A stretch of 64,000 bases of DNA from Cordia subcordata (taxonomy: Eukaryota > Streptophyta > Magnoliopsida > Boraginales > Cordiaceae): NCBI GenBank assembly GCA_028554755.1, contig JAPTOF010000003.1, positions 5,727,501 to 5,791,500 of the forward strand. Direction: 5' to 3'. The notes under the pieces were generated by a model. The model did no database searches. It worked only from the letters and a program-made list of their open reading frames with translations, and was not told the origin of the DNA. A program made the translations under genes and the position numbers. Positions 1 through 12,603 of this stretch are shown here, piece by piece (positions within the stretch are counted from its first letter, which is position 1; every line of letters starts with the position of its first letter).

Positions 1-2530
1 GCTTAATAAGCTGGACACCCGGAGTCAGGCTCAGGGTAATCCCAGAACGAGAAAACAGGACTAACCACCACACAACATGCATAAACATGAAAGAACACAG
101 GATTAGGTTAAAGTACGTAAGCTACAACTCAAACCCAACATCCACGTACAAAGCACATCTCATCTTCCAAACCATTCACAACATGCAACCAATTCATAGG
201 CTTTACATGAGCACATTTCATGTTATTTCATGAAATAACCCTTGGAGCCATGATACAAAATGTACTTCCACACCAATCACAAAACACATTAGGCATAGCC
301 CCACGCTAGCCTCTTCCTCTCACTGTGAATTATCTCCCACCTACAAACACACGAATCACATTTCATACTAAAATACCAGGCAATTTCACCCCCCAGATGG
401 GTGTCACAGCTCCAGGGGTTTTCACACATCACATGTATATCACATTTCCCAAGCACAAGCACAACGTATAACCTCATTTGACTCACATCCCATAGTAGCA
501 AATATACATCAGAATGCCAAATCAAAAGAGCTATATAGGGAACAATTATAATGTTCAAGGTAGCCTTTGAGGAAGGGGTTTAGAAAGGATGTCCAACTTA
601 CCTTTACTAACTTCGATCAACTCAACACTTGACTTTCCTAATATCAGAAAGACTCTAGTTAGCTCAACGATACAATTATCAAGCGCATAGTCTCACTCTT
701 ATTCTATAACAATAAACTAAAGAAAACTCACACAAATCAATGTTGATAATCATTAAAAAACCTGCTAATCAGGGACTTATAATTTAATTAGAACAAAAGA
801 TAATTTATAAACAAAATATAAATCACACTTTATTCCATCAGTAATCATAATTCAGTACTTCATGCTAATATAATCAGTTTCATACCCAAATCAATCTTCC
901 AAGATGTTGATCTTAATTCTTTTTGTTTCCTTTTCCTTTCTTCTTTTTCTTTCTCTACCACACTACTCACGCCATAACAAAGACCAAAATAAGCCTCTCT
1001 AATCCCTTTCAATATACCAGTCCCTTATAACTAACCTCCAAACCACATAGACACCTATACACATGTATCTAATTAACACCAAAGGGAATCAATTTATTTA
1101 CACACATAAGATGGTACGGTTCAAATACACATAGGACTCATGCATATAATCACAAGACACCGTCCAAGTTAAGTAAGAATTTCTCTTTAGAGTTCAACTT
1201 CACATACTCACAAGCAGCAGCAAATGCATGTGTCATATCTTTCAATTATCCCTTCAACTTACATATAAAATTAGTACAAGTAAGCATAGCATGCTATCTA
1301 TAAGCACAGATATTTATTTGCATAACTACAAAAGATAGGATCCTTTTATCAATTTTCCAGATCAGACTACGAGTATGCGGGCCCCATACAGTTCGAGAAT
1401 ATGACTATGCAGGCCCGAACTGGAGACACGATCCAAGAGGAAGAAGATCTGGTGGCAGCAAGAACCCCTAATCACTCATCATCATGATCATCTATATACC
1501 AGCTACTTAAAAGGCATATCGAAGTAGCTAGTGCTAACACAATGCAGCATTTGATCGTCTGAGTTCATGTTAATTATACTATGTTTTTTTACAGTTCTTG
1601 TATTTTGGTCGAATAAATTGTGGAAGTACGTATCCCAGAGATGTTTTCACGTACTTTTTCCGCCAGTTGTCATCTTCTTTTTATACATAGCACAGTCTAT
1701 ATACTAAAGGTACCTCTTTTTCTGCGTGTTTTTGCTTTTCAGACTCTAAAACTTCTCAGTTATGATTGCCCATTACATTTGCTGAATTGATTACCAACTT
1801 TCGCAAAAAAAATAATCAGTTCGATATCATCAGTTTTAAACACGCTAATTAAGCTGATTCAATAGTAATTCCCTTCCTGAACACTGTACAGATTATGTTG
1901 TTGGAGACATTAATTCTCCCACTATTATACAAAGATAACATAATTATAGCAAACAGGGCATATCCGCCACGCACACACGGCTGCGCAAAGAAAGTATGAT
2001 TATAGCAAACACTCTTGCTTTCCCAATAATTAATCAAAGTCTAGCATAAGCTTAGAACCAATTTCTTCTTCCAAAATTTCAGCTTTATACATATTTGTCA
2101 AAGATACACAAGTATATACATATAATAGACAAAAATGAGACTCCATAATTTTAGTAATTTAGTAGTGCTTACTCGATTTAATCCAAAATTGGTGCTACTT
2201 TGCCTCTGCCTTCACGTTTTGTAGCTACATGAAGAGAGGGTTTAAGAGAGGGGTTGGGTCACGGTTTGGGGAAAATAAAGGGTTAAAAAATGATTTTGCC
2301 TTCTACTTCTAATCTGATAAGCACGTACATAATTTTTACCTATTGCTTTTTGACCCCTTGTGAATTAATTATTTGCCAAACACCCTCACAAGTGTCAATC
2401 TTTTACACGTGCCTTAACACACTCACATTTACACGTGGTCAACTACTAAGAAACAAAATAAATTTATCTTCTTTTTTTTTTCCTATATCGCCCAAAAACA
2501 ATTAAGAAAAAAAAAAAAACACTTGACTTA
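1..2530. other. Intergenic, no gene recognised
   Basis: AT-rich sequence with only short open frames (longest 89 codons at 289-558 on the minus strand) that match no family I know. I see no splice-linked coding series, RNA gene or repeat structure I can name. A slightly more GC-rich patch near 1370-1450 shows no coding pattern. Confidence 0.5.
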
Positions 2531-2917
2531 AAGCCCATTTAGCTAAGCTTATTTTTAAGTGCTTCTGCTTATAAGTAAAAAGTAACTTATAAGTAAGTTG
2601 AGATGTGTTTGAATAATATATGCCTATAATTTTTTAACATGTTTGATAAATAAGTACTTATAAATAGCAATAGCAGCTAAAATAACTAAAAAGAACGTAT
2701 TATTAATTAATGTGGTAAAACTATTTAATGGTAATATTGTATTTTTTGCCAGTTTAACCAAGAGCTTATAAACTATCAAAAAATAAGCTACTATTTGCTG
2801 CTTTTTCCCCCCAATTTATAAGCTAGCAAAAAGTACTTTTAAGCTGGTTATCCAAACATGTATATTATTATCCTTTTTGGCTTCTAATCTGGTTTATAAG
2901 CTTAGCCAAACACCCTC
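2531..2917. mobile_element. Tourist-like MITE (387 bp)
   Basis: The ends are inverted repeats: the left end contains TTTAGCTAAGCTTA and the right end, read on the other strand, TTTGGCTAAGCTTA. The element is flanked on both sides by TTA (2528-2530 and 2918-2920), the 3-bp target duplication typical of PIF/Harbinger-driven MITEs. It has no coding capacity. Its size and ends match the MITE at 12849-13226, so both belong to one family. Confidence 0.75.
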
Positions 2918-5900
2918 TTACTTGTACACATACTTCTCTTCCCACAAAACCTGAATTGAGTTTGATGGATCACTTCAACTCGAAACGGATCGGGAAGCTG
3001 AACTGCAAAACATACACACCCTTTTTTCTCTCTAGTGTGTGCCCTTTTATTTGTAAGCACACAAATAGACATCCTATGGGCTTCTATACTCTCAATTTAT
3101 ATGAATAAAAAGAATTTAGTGATATATTGAAGGTACTTTTTTAAATTTAAACATTCATAAGATTAAAATAGAAAAGATGAAACCTAAGGAATTAGTTTAT
3201 CTTTTTAATTTTTTTAATTTGTCAATAATTAAAAAATTGGGGTTGAAATTAAGAAAATAAATTAAATACTAAAAACATTACAGAAATAATCATAGAACGT
3301 AACCTTGCATCACATGCAAGTACCAAATCAAAAAATAAAAAGTAAAAAGAATTTGAGAACCGAACCAAAAAAAAAGAACGCTTTATAGGATATCACATGA
3401 CTCCCTAACTTTTTAAAAGAAACTATACTGCACTATAAGAGTATTGTGAAAATTTAAAAAAAAAAAAAAATCACGGGCTTTATGTGGCTCTCCAATCTAA
3501 ATGGTATCGCGGTTTTTTTTAAAGGCCTAAATAGCATTCCATATTAATCAATATGATATTTCTTTTCTTTTCTTTTTTTTTTGAGATACCTAAATAGTAT
3601 TGTTTTATTATCTAATCAATTTTAATATTTTACAATGTAATTAAAAGGACCAAACATATAACATAAATCAATATTATTATCTCATTAATGAAGCCAAAGC
3701 CCAAATAAGACAACATTATGTTTTGCCTCCTCTAACGCCAAAATTACACAACTTTACACTCCGCCTTATGCCCTTATCAAGCTTATTTTGGTTTGTTTAC
3801 GAATGATATTAAATAGGTTAATATCATTCTACAAAATATATGAACGTCAAAAAAATTCATAGTTCTCAATCATTCCTTCTTTGGGTGTCTTGCAAGGAGA
3901 GCAAATGAACTTTGAAAAAGGGAATAAATTAATTTTTTGAAAAAAAGGGAACAAATTAAATTGATGATAATGAAGAGATAGAGAAAATGAGTTAAAAAAG
4001 AATAAATTTAATTTATTATATGGATGAAAAACCAAACCCTCACAATCTAGAGTTGACTAGTTTTTATCTGTTTGAAAGAAGAATGAGCTTTGCACCTTCG
4101 AAAAAAGGTCAATGACTTATTTAGTTTCTTATATTTGAAATTTTTTTATAATCAATTTCTTTTCTTTAGAATATAACGTCGTTTTATCTTTGCAATTAGT
4201 GATACGTTAGTCTTGAATTCATAAAAGAGTGAATTTCATTTTTCCCTTGTGAGTTATAGGGTTTATTTGATTGAGGGAAATGGGGAGAGAGGAAAGGTAA
4301 TGGGATGATTAAAAGAATCATCCTGTTTTCGGTTTGGAAGTAGAGTAGATAGAGGGAGTAGTAAAGAGGGGATGAACTTGGCAAATTACACCCTGCTCCC
4401 TCATTAAGGTGGTCCCGCACGCATTATGCTCCCTCATTAAATAAACATATGCTTAAAAAAAATAGATCTCATCCAAAATAAATCTAAATCACATTTCATG
4501 CACAGAAACATATATTCAGACACACACTTATGCACAAACAACGGCCTTCCTTCTTTTGCTGGCGCCGTCTTCTGCAACCTTTCCTCGCACCGTTACCACC
4601 AAAAGATTCACCTTCCTCTCACAGTTCTAACAGTATACTCCTCACACTACACGGTTGCTCCAAACAATAATCACCATTAAAGCTTGCAACACCATCTTCA
4701 AGCTTTTGCTGATACCACTTTAGACCACCACTCACTTCGTCGCAATCACCAGGAGCTTCCTCCCGTTGACGTCATTCAATCGACATCCTTCATGCACGAT
4801 TTGGCTGCCTTTAATGCAAAACACTATTAACACAGTGTTGAGTTTTTCCTCCTCTGCTCGCTATGAACAACAGCAACAACCTCATATTTATTTCTCCTCT
4901 CTTGATGATGGCTCTATTTCATGCCAGTGGCTTTTTCCGTGGTTTGAGACTTTCAACATGTTTTACGCCTATAGTGGCTTTTAAACATTTAACTCAAGTC
5001 TATTGATATCGACTATAAGATCATGAGATTAATTTGATGAACAAATGTATTTGAACTGGTGAACAAATACATGTTAACTAGTGAATAAATATTTATGTTT
5101 GTATTTGTTTTCATTGTGTGTAAGAGCAGTGAACAAATAGTTGTGGGCAAATGTATGTATACATTAAATATTAATGAACAAATAGTTGATATATATGTGT
5201 ATGTATGTGTGTGTATATACATATTATATTGTATTTGATGTCAGTGAACAAATAGTTATAGAATGCTAAACCAATGTATATGAGTGAGTATAATATTTTT
5301 TTTATTAACTTATTATTGTGTGAACAGTCGTGCATACTGTTCACGCAACAATATATGCACAGTACTCTGCAGGAGCATTGTATTGAAGGAACATGATACA
5401 AGATCCTGACGAATTTCATTCCTTCAGATCTTTTATTTTCAATCCTCCAAATTGGGATAAAATAAAGAGAGATGATTCTTCAAAATTTTTATTTTTAATC
5501 CTTTACATATAGAATTTAAATTCTCTCTCTTTTCTTTTATAATCCTTGGATTGCATATCATTTTGCGCTCTTAGTCGTATTGAGGTAGATTACACTCTTT
5601 TATTCAATTTCTTTTGTATCCCTTTTTACAAAGTCCAATACTTTCTTTAACATATAAACATAAATATTTATTAATCGTGATATAGAATATGTCTGACAAC
5701 AAATCACTGCTCATCAATTTGACCATCAATCTTTCCAAAGACTTCTAATCAACACTTCCCCAGATAAATAAATCAGCTATCATCCTAGAACAAACCCCAA
5801 AGTGGGTTCAATCTTTTATTTACGTTCGTGCATATCAGCATATCAAGAGTTTCGTATATCAAATTTTTATTTAGGAATCAAAATTTTCAAAATTGTGCAT

Positions 5901-6961
5901 CCGTGTGGCATTATCAGATCAGCTCAAAAATAGTCACGCCAATAAAGAACATTGCATATCGACCAAAACAAAGCACTACACAAATTTTACAAATATATAA
6001 ACCCAAAGTCCATGAGAGGCTCTTAAGAAAGATATCAAATTAATATCTAAAAAATAAACTTTAACCTGATGTAGAAATAATTTTTTATTTTTTTTTGGGA
6101 AGCTCAAATTTGAAACTGTTTAGCTTTTTATTTAGCTTTAATTTTTATCCAAAAGCTTTTTCGAAAAAATGAATCAAGTAAATGAGTTTCAACTTTAAAT
6201 TCACATTATATGGATTAGAACATTTTTTTGATATATATTCAATTATTATTCAATATATGTGTATCGCACCAAATAGTTTGAGTGTTTTTCGTTGTTGATA
6301 AGTTAAAATATATTGTAGGCGCGTTTTTATGCTGTGTAAAGCTAAAGTCTGGGTTGGTGTACCATTTGTGAAACCATGAAAACAAGAGGGGTTATCAACA
6401 AGTCGTGAAATCACAAAGCATTTTGTGACTTTAACGACAGGTGAAACGCATTTTTACTCCGAACATTGGGCTAGTTCACAAATACAATCCGCATCCATGA
6501 TGTTGGGATCTAAAAACTGGATTGGGTGCAACTGATTGGGCTCTCTTATTAGCCCGAAAGACACATGTGGCCTGTTTTAGGGACAATTTTTGCCTACCAA
6601 ACTAGATGGACTTCTACGTCTTGTGCCACAAAAGCCGTGATCCACATCTTAGGAGCCCAAGGCTCAACCGCACATTCGCACTGGAAAAACGTTTTTGCTG
6701 AAGTAGATTTTATATATCCGATAATGGATTTTGGGTCCATTAATCAACTTACAAAAAGCGATTTGTTATTATTTCTTTGTTAAACCATCCACTTTCGTGA
6801 GATTGAATCCAGAATCTCAGCCTGGATAGATAATCTTAACTATTTGAGTTATCTCTTAATCTCTCCAAAAAAAGTAATTTAATTTATTATACAAAATTAA
6901 GAAAAACTTTAAATAAAATCTTCTTTTACATATATATGTGTGTGTACATACCCTATATCTA
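2918..6961. other. Intergenic, no gene recognised
   Basis: AT-rich DNA. Short open frames (4498-4680, 4766-4984, 5828-6043, 6565-6783 and others) have no recognisable domain and no convincing exon partners. The stretch 4260-4420 resembles MITE-type sequence but I could not define its ends. A low-copy motif repeat at 5032-5260 is listed separately. Confidence 0.45.
5032..5260 (+). repeat. Dispersed GTGAACAAATA motif repeat
   Basis: The motif GTGAACAAATA or a close variant recurs about six times in roughly 230 bp, at irregular spacing, with GAACAAATAGTT variants towards the right. It looks like a degenerate minisatellite. No coding or regulatory role can be assigned. Confidence 0.5.
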
Positions 6962-8000
6962 TCTGTACTATATAATAAATTAAAATAAGTTATAATTTCG
7001 TGCTACTAAATGGCGCTCTATATGACAAGTTTTTTGCAATTACTTATCAATTAAGGCATTGTTCAGCAACAGTGTTTCAAGTAGTGTTTAGTGTTTTGAC
7101 TTGGTCAAACCACTATCTCCTCCTATTTTTGTTGTTCGGTAAAGTAGTATTTTTGTTGAAATAGTATTTGAAGTAATGTTTTGGCAATCTTACCCTCTCT
7201 TCATTATTTTTTGGCAATTCTACCTGCTATACAATCTCTTTCTACATTTTTATATTTTCTTTCACAAGTATAAATCTAAAATAACATAAAAAGTAATTTT
7301 AAATCCTATCTATATCAAAATATACTAAAAATGTGCAAGTCTTATTCATCTATTTATTATCTTTCTTGACAAAATAAATCTTTGATCAATTAAAAAATAT
7401 TTCTACAATAATAACCTTTTTGTAATATTAATAAAATTAATTTATCAAAAGTAAATTTATTATACTTTAATAATAAAAAAATGTTATTACAAGAAACATA
7501 TATCTAAGAAAGAAATAAATTATCTCATTTCAATAATAGTAATAATAATTATATTTATCATAACATAATAACATAATACCAATGTCTTTTTATGTCATTT
7601 TACATTCATCAACTAATCAAACAGCTAATTTTATTGAACACATATTATTCAATCAGCTAACCAAACAGTTATTTACTAATAGCTAAAATACAACAACTAT
7701 TAGCTAATCAAATCACTATCTGCTATTTAAACAGCTATCAGCTACTCTAACAGCTAATTTTGCCGAACAGGCCCTAAGTATGCCAATTCCTTTCCATTAT
7801 TTATTCAGTTCCATTCCTATATTAAACGTTTTAATTTAATTAATATTATGTTCTTTCTTTATATATATATCATCATTTTTTATTAATTCCATAGTATATG
7901 ATTGTTTCAATACCTATTTAGTAAGATGCAAAAATTCTATAATTTTAATATATTCAATCATATATATCGTTCCCCTTGTATTGCACGGGTGTCACACTAG
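6962..8000 (+). mobile_element. Nonautonomous Helitron-like element, interrupted
   Basis: It starts with TC (TCTGTACTATATAATAA) after an A and ends in CACACTAG followed by T, which is the A/T insertion site and TC...CTRR ends of Helitrons. A short GC-rich hairpin (CCC...CACGGG) lies just inside the 3' end. It encodes no Rep/helicase. The body outside the MITE at 7055-7774 aligns along its length with 13503-13837, which ends in the same hairpin and CTAG. Inserted material accounts for most of its length. Confidence 0.7.
7055..7774. mobile_element. 720-bp MITE nested in the Helitron-like element (copy A)
   Basis: The terminal inverted repeats are GGCATTGTTCAGCAA at the left and, read inward from the right, GGGCCTGTTCGGCAA. 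TAA directly flanks both ends (7052-7054 and 7775-7777). The second Helitron-like copy has an uninterrupted TATCAATTAA at the equivalent site, which confirms the insertion. Related copies lie at 47171-47898 (inverted) and 49046-49607. It has no coding capacity. Confidence 0.8.
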
Positions 8001-8438
8001 TATGTATATATATATATATATCAAATTAATTTTTTAGCTCAAAGTATAATGAACTAATAATTTAAAAACATAAAACAAAAATTAAAAGAATAATTAAATA
8101 AGGTATTGTTTGATCTGTTTGATATAACTTAATATCATGGGAGAAATGTAAAAAAAATATAACATTACTTAGGAGTTTGGAATTTATGCTACAACTCGTA
8201 GGAGAAAATGACATTATCCTGTTCGTAAACTATAGAAAAATGTTAAAAGTAAGAGAATTTATTATTAAAAAATTAAAAATAAGAGATAAACGAGCCGTTT
8301 ACCCCCAAAAAGAAGAAGAAAAGAAAAGGAAAGTGCATAATACTGTTATCAAACGCGTTCATTTAATTTAAAAGAAAAGAAAAAAAAAGAAAGAAAGAAA
8401 AGTGGAATTAAAATGGAGACAAACGAGTAAACAAGCGG

Positions 8439-8792
8439 CACGTGATACTCAATGCACCTCCGTCGCACTCGCATATCTTAAGGAAAGAAAAGTTGACCAT
8501 TTAATATAACACTTTCTCCTTTTTCACCCCCACAATTAGGCCATAATGACGAGCCATTCCTTCCCTGATCAAAAGCGAAAAGGAGAAAAAGAAAAGGTCA
8601 AAAAAGTAATTTCACAATAGCTGAAATAGTGAAGGCACAAGAAGACAAAAACAGAGAGTCCGCATTTGAGTGAAATTTCAGTCGCATTTCATGTAAATTT
8701 CGTTGAAAAGCAAAACATTGAAACATATGCTGAACCTACGTACACTGCACACGAGAATCGGATCAAGACTTTATCCAAAGTGTCTATATATA
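8439..8792 (+). promoter_or_regulatory. Promoter region of the Cys/His-rich gene
   Basis: A palindromic G-box CACGTG lies at 8439-8444 and a TATA element TATATATA at 8785-8792. The TATA position predicts transcription starting near 8815-8825, just before the CT-rich 5' leader (about 8868-8900). G-boxes bind bZIP and bHLH factors; whether this one is used is inference. Confidence 0.5.
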
Positions 8793-8911
8793 CCAACCCT
8801 TCTCCTCTTCCTTTCATCCATTTTCTTTTGTGCTTCACACACACAATCACACACAAAGAGAGAGCTCAAGGCGGCTTCTTCTTCTTCTTTCTTCTTCTTC
8901 TGGGTCACCAT

Positions 8912-9882
8912 GTAAGTTTTCTTTTCTTGGGTCTCTCCTTACCTTTTTCTTTTCTCTTTCTCAGCTTCTCTTTATATGTATGTGTGTATTTGTGTGTGTG
9001 TGAGAGAGAGAGAGAGACTGTGTGTGTATATATGTTTACATACATGGGGTTGTGCATATTTGTGTTTTTCTTTCTTGAGGGGCTTTTTTTTTTTTCTCAG
9101 CTTTTCTCTTTATAATTTGTGTGTGTGTGAGTGTGTGTGCATATATGTTTACACACATGGGGTTTGTACATGTGTGTGTTTCTTCCTTGATGAATTTTTT
9201 TTAATTTTTATTTTAATTTTGTCTTCATGGTATGAGTCTGATCTGTGAAGCCATGGCCTTTGTGTGTACCATTTGAATGTGTAACATAAACATTGAATTG
9301 TGAAAGTAATTTATATGGAATTGACATAGACATATGATGTTTGAAGCTAATCCTATGGAATAGCATAAAGTTGAGTGTGTGCAGTTTGGGTTTTAATTGA
9401 TTCTTGTTGGTTCTTTTGCCATCACTGTTGTCGATAGGGAGTAAGTAGAGGCAGGGGCTGTGTTAGTCCCCCTCTTTTTTTTTGCGTACTAAGGGGAGGA
9501 AATATGAAAAAAATGGAGCTATTAATATAAATGGCGGTTCGCTACCCGTGTAGCTTAGCTCCGGTCAGGATCTGAATAGTTTTAGCTTTTGGGTTATTCA
9601 TAGTTGTCTACTTGTGTATTAAAAGCCCATTTGTTGTGTGAATTCCTGGGCTCGGCGTAGCAGTTAGTTTTGAAAGATGAATGGGTGCGTAGGATGGTTT
9701 GTTCTTTTGGCCTATGGGTTTGCTATTGGTTGTTTAACACTGCTCAGTAGGTAGATAGATATTGTTCATTACTATGAACCGAAGAAGTTGTGTTTCGGTT
9801 TAATTATTTAGCAGACTTCATTAGATTTAGAGCCTCAGATCCTTCTGATGAGCTTGACAAATTCTTGTTGTTGGGTCTGCAG
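8912..9882 (+). other. 5'UTR intron of the Cys/His-rich gene
   Basis: The donor GTAAGT at 8912 follows CACCAT, and a polypyrimidine-preceded acceptor TCTGCAG ends at 9882, 74 bases before the start codon. The intron is rich in TG and CT microsatellites (about 8975-9030 and 9118-9180). The exon boundary splits an ATG, so splicing removes that upstream start codon. Confidence 0.6.
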
Positions 9883-9956
9883 AGCATCTGAGGCAAGGAT
9901 TCTGGAGTGAGGATATTTCATAGACTAAAAAAAGTTAGCTGCTCTTCGAAGAAACA

Positions 9957-10394
9957 ATGGAGGTATTAGGCAAATCTGTGGTAGCTGTTCCTACCAATGT
10001 TATTTACCTGTCAACTATTCTTGGCCAAGATGGGCCAAATCCTGTTCACAAGTGCGATTGGAAATGTGAAAATGAACATGTGTGTGGGAACATGTATCGC
10101 TGCAGACTAACCGGACTGACACACATTTGTGACAAAAACTGTAACCAGCGAATTTTGTTCGATAATCATAGCTCGCTTTGCAGAGTGAGCAGGAAGATTT
10201 TTCCTCTAACACCAGCTGAGGAACAAGCAGTGAGAGGTATCCGGAGGAAGCTTGACGCTGACAGTTGCCCAACTGAGTCCTGTGCTTTTAAGCGCAGAAG
10301 GGATGCCAAGTTTCATCCCTCGCCATTTGAGAGATCATTCTCTGCTGTTAGTCCCATCTGCAGTCAAGTTGGAGACGGCATGGATTTGAATTAG
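9957..10394 (+). CDS. Conserved-looking Cys/His-rich small protein, function unknown
   Basis: One uninterrupted 145-codon frame in the second exon of a well-formed transcription unit (G-box, TATA, CT-rich leader, 5'UTR intron). Residues 31-75 hold regularly spaced Cys and His: C33, C37, H41, C43, C49, H56, C58, C62, H71 and C75, with a TGLTHICDKNC core. This looks like one or two zinc-binding sites. The C-terminal half is basic (KRRRD near residue 105) and ends in a SFSAVSPICSQVGDG stretch. There is no signal peptide or membrane segment. The sequence has the look of a conserved plant family but I cannot name it or assign a function. The start is the first ATG after the intron in the frame. 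A nuclear or nucleic-acid role is possible from the zinc-like and basic character, but this is inference. Confidence 0.75.
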   Translation: MEVLGKSVVAVPTNVIYLSTILGQDGPNPVHKCDWKCENEHVCGNMYRCRLTGLTHICDKNCNQRILFDNHSSLCRVSRKIFPLTPAEEQAVRGIRRKLDADSCPTESCAFKRRRDAKFHPSPFERSFSAVSPICSQVGDGMDLN

Positions 10395-12603
10395 ATATCA
10401 TAACTGATATATTGTCTATGTTGCTTCTGATTTTCCTTTTACTGCACAATCAAGTGGAGAGCGCAACTTTAATTGAATGGCAGACATAATAGTCTTGCCT
10501 TTCGTAGGACAGACTTATATTTGACTTTCCTTAGAAGGACTGTAGCTCTTCACTAGTTTAACTCTCTTTATAGGAAACAGACAATATTATATATTTATGA
10601 TGTTGTTATGAAGCTTGAGTTCCATCTTATGCCATCTTGAGATCTGAACTACATAAAGCACCAGGTTTCACTTAGGGATTGCTGGGGTGGTGCTTGCTTA
10701 TTCAGCAGCAGATCTTTTTCCTATTTTTCTGAAATTCTCTTAATTCTATATTTCTTTTGCAGTTCTTATTTTTACTTTTTTGGTTCTCTATTCGCTTAGA
10801 GCTATGCTTTCTACTAGAGTACGCTGACTTGGGCAAAACATTCTATTATTTTATGATTGATTCATTCTACAGGCGCTACCAGTTTCAATGAGGATCTGCT
10901 TTTCTGAATTTTCTTTTTGGTCGCTATTAAGAAAATTATATTGATTGTTACTAAGATCTTTTGCCTTCTTTTGTGTCTCAGGTCGAAGAAGCGGCCTTGT
11001 TACTTGAACATTTTACATTGCATCTTTTTGTCCTTGTTCTTTTTACCTGTTTCTTTAGTTATTGATATGGTTTCCTGAAGATTACTCTTAATTTTGCAGG
11101 GTTGACAAATGTACCATTCGGGAGAGTTAATAATGACATCTTGTTTAAATGAAACCATTTAATATGTGAACTGAATCATTGTGAGTTTTCTAATTGCTTA
11201 TGTTTGTTTTCTTTTTTTTCTTTTTTTTTTTTTGCAGGGCAATATTTTGAGCTGCAGCTAGGAGGTTGGATGAACTAATTCTCCGTACTGGTATCAAAGA
11301 GTCCGTATCCCTGAAGATTGATCAAGTGACTCCAACTTGGCAATTATACACTATAATTGGAGCTGTAGCTTCTTTTATCAAACAAAGGATCCCTCGTCAG
11401 TGGTATAATACCATGAGGAAACATAATCTGTATTCGCTCTCATTGATGAGCATGCTGTTGGTTGGGCACTTCCTTTTGTATACTTTGTCAATTATGACAT
11501 TTTTGAGGCCAAGCTACCCTGCTAACGAATGTATTTCTTCCTGAGGCCAGCTTGCTCCTGTCAGTTGCTGGTGCATGAACAACAATGATTCGCTAGAGGA
11601 AGGAGAGCGGAGAGTTGTTTAGTCCAAACTCAGTTTCTCAATCAATGTGACTTCCTATTACTACGAGAATGCCTGCCTGTATTATGCTTTCGGGTCATCA
11701 CCCACGTTGCTGCATTGCTTCATCAGAAAAGGCTTATCGTGGGATTTATCAGCATGTTCCTGAATACACCATCCTTCACAGAATTGGGCTGCCACAATTC
11801 TCTACTGGCCCGCATCTGCTTGGTGTCCGTCTTTAGGGAATTATGTTTGTAAGTGGAAAAAGAAACATTCTGAGTGAACTCTTTTATCTTGTATCTGAAG
11901 TGTAGTAGTTACAACTCTCATGATCTCAACATAGAGAGAGATATGCCATGTGAAGTCAACAAATCTCTTTTATTGTCATCACTCCAATATGTATAATTGA
12001 TGAAGGATGATGTTTGTAAGGCAGGCTTAGTTGTATAACTGTTGATATTTATTAGTGGAAACTTATTTAAAGAAATCTGTGCACTCATAAGCCCTTTTCA
12101 AGTTAAGACTAAATTTGTCCTCAGCTGATTAATTTTGCATGGTTGACGTAGTACCCGGTTCAAGAAACCACTTATAAACACATTGTTTATTTTTCATACA
12201 ATTATAACTTTATAGATATGTCAATACTCTTAATACTTGTTGCTTGATATTTTGGGGCAAAGACCAAGTCAGAAAGTCAATTGGTGCATCTAATTTTTGA
12301 AAATATAACCGTTGCGAAAATGATGATGGGTGAGTTGAAAGTAGTAATGGAGTGGTTGAGACACCAACAACTTGCTTCACCATAAAGATTGTTGGAGAAG
12401 TGGGAAACGGAGGTGCTCCAAGTCCAAAAGCAGTGGGAGGGGTTTAGTGGTAAAGTAGGTAGAGGCTTATTACTACAAATCATAAACAGCATTCCAGACC
12501 TACACCTACTCCTATCCACAAAATACTATCAATCAATAGTCTTGTGAGGTTGGATGAAAAGAAAACGTATATATTAAGAGGAATGCTTTTCTTCATGGAT
12601 GAA
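10395..12603 (+). other. 3' flank with splice-like signals
   Basis: T-rich sequence after the Cys/His-rich gene, probably including its 3'UTR. A strong acceptor-like polypyrimidine tract ending in TTTGCAG lies at 11237, so a 3'UTR intron or alternative last exon is possible. Apart from the open frame at 11266-11544, listed separately, I see nothing definite. Confidence 0.35.
11266..11544 (+). CDS. Possible small membrane-protein ORF, doubtful
   Basis: A 92-codon frame just downstream of a strong splice-acceptor-like site (11237). It has a basic stretch (QRIPRQWYNTMRKH) followed by a hydrophobic segment (SMLLVGHFLLYTLSIMTF) long enough to span a membrane. I recognise no family. It may be a chance frame in the 3'UTR of the upstream gene, an alternative last exon, or a small gene. 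The frame and splice signal are seen; everything else is inference. Confidence 0.2.
   Translation: MDELILRTGIKESVSLKIDQVTPTWQLYTIIGAVASFIKQRIPRQWYNTMRKHNLYSLSLMSMLLVGHFLLYTLSIMTFLRPSYPANECISS

Noticed and set aside
289..558. 89-codon minus-strand frame
   Set aside because: No domain, no splice partners and no conserved pattern; expected by chance in this length of DNA.
4498..4984. Two neighbouring frames (60 and 72 codons) that might be exons of one gene
   Set aside because: No consistent phase with splice sites and no recognisable protein family.
8666..9248. Overlapping frames of up to 149 codons upstream of the Cys/His-rich gene
   Set aside because: They cross the TATA box, the CT-rich leader and the leader intron, and encode low-complexity Phe/Leu and Cys/Val runs.
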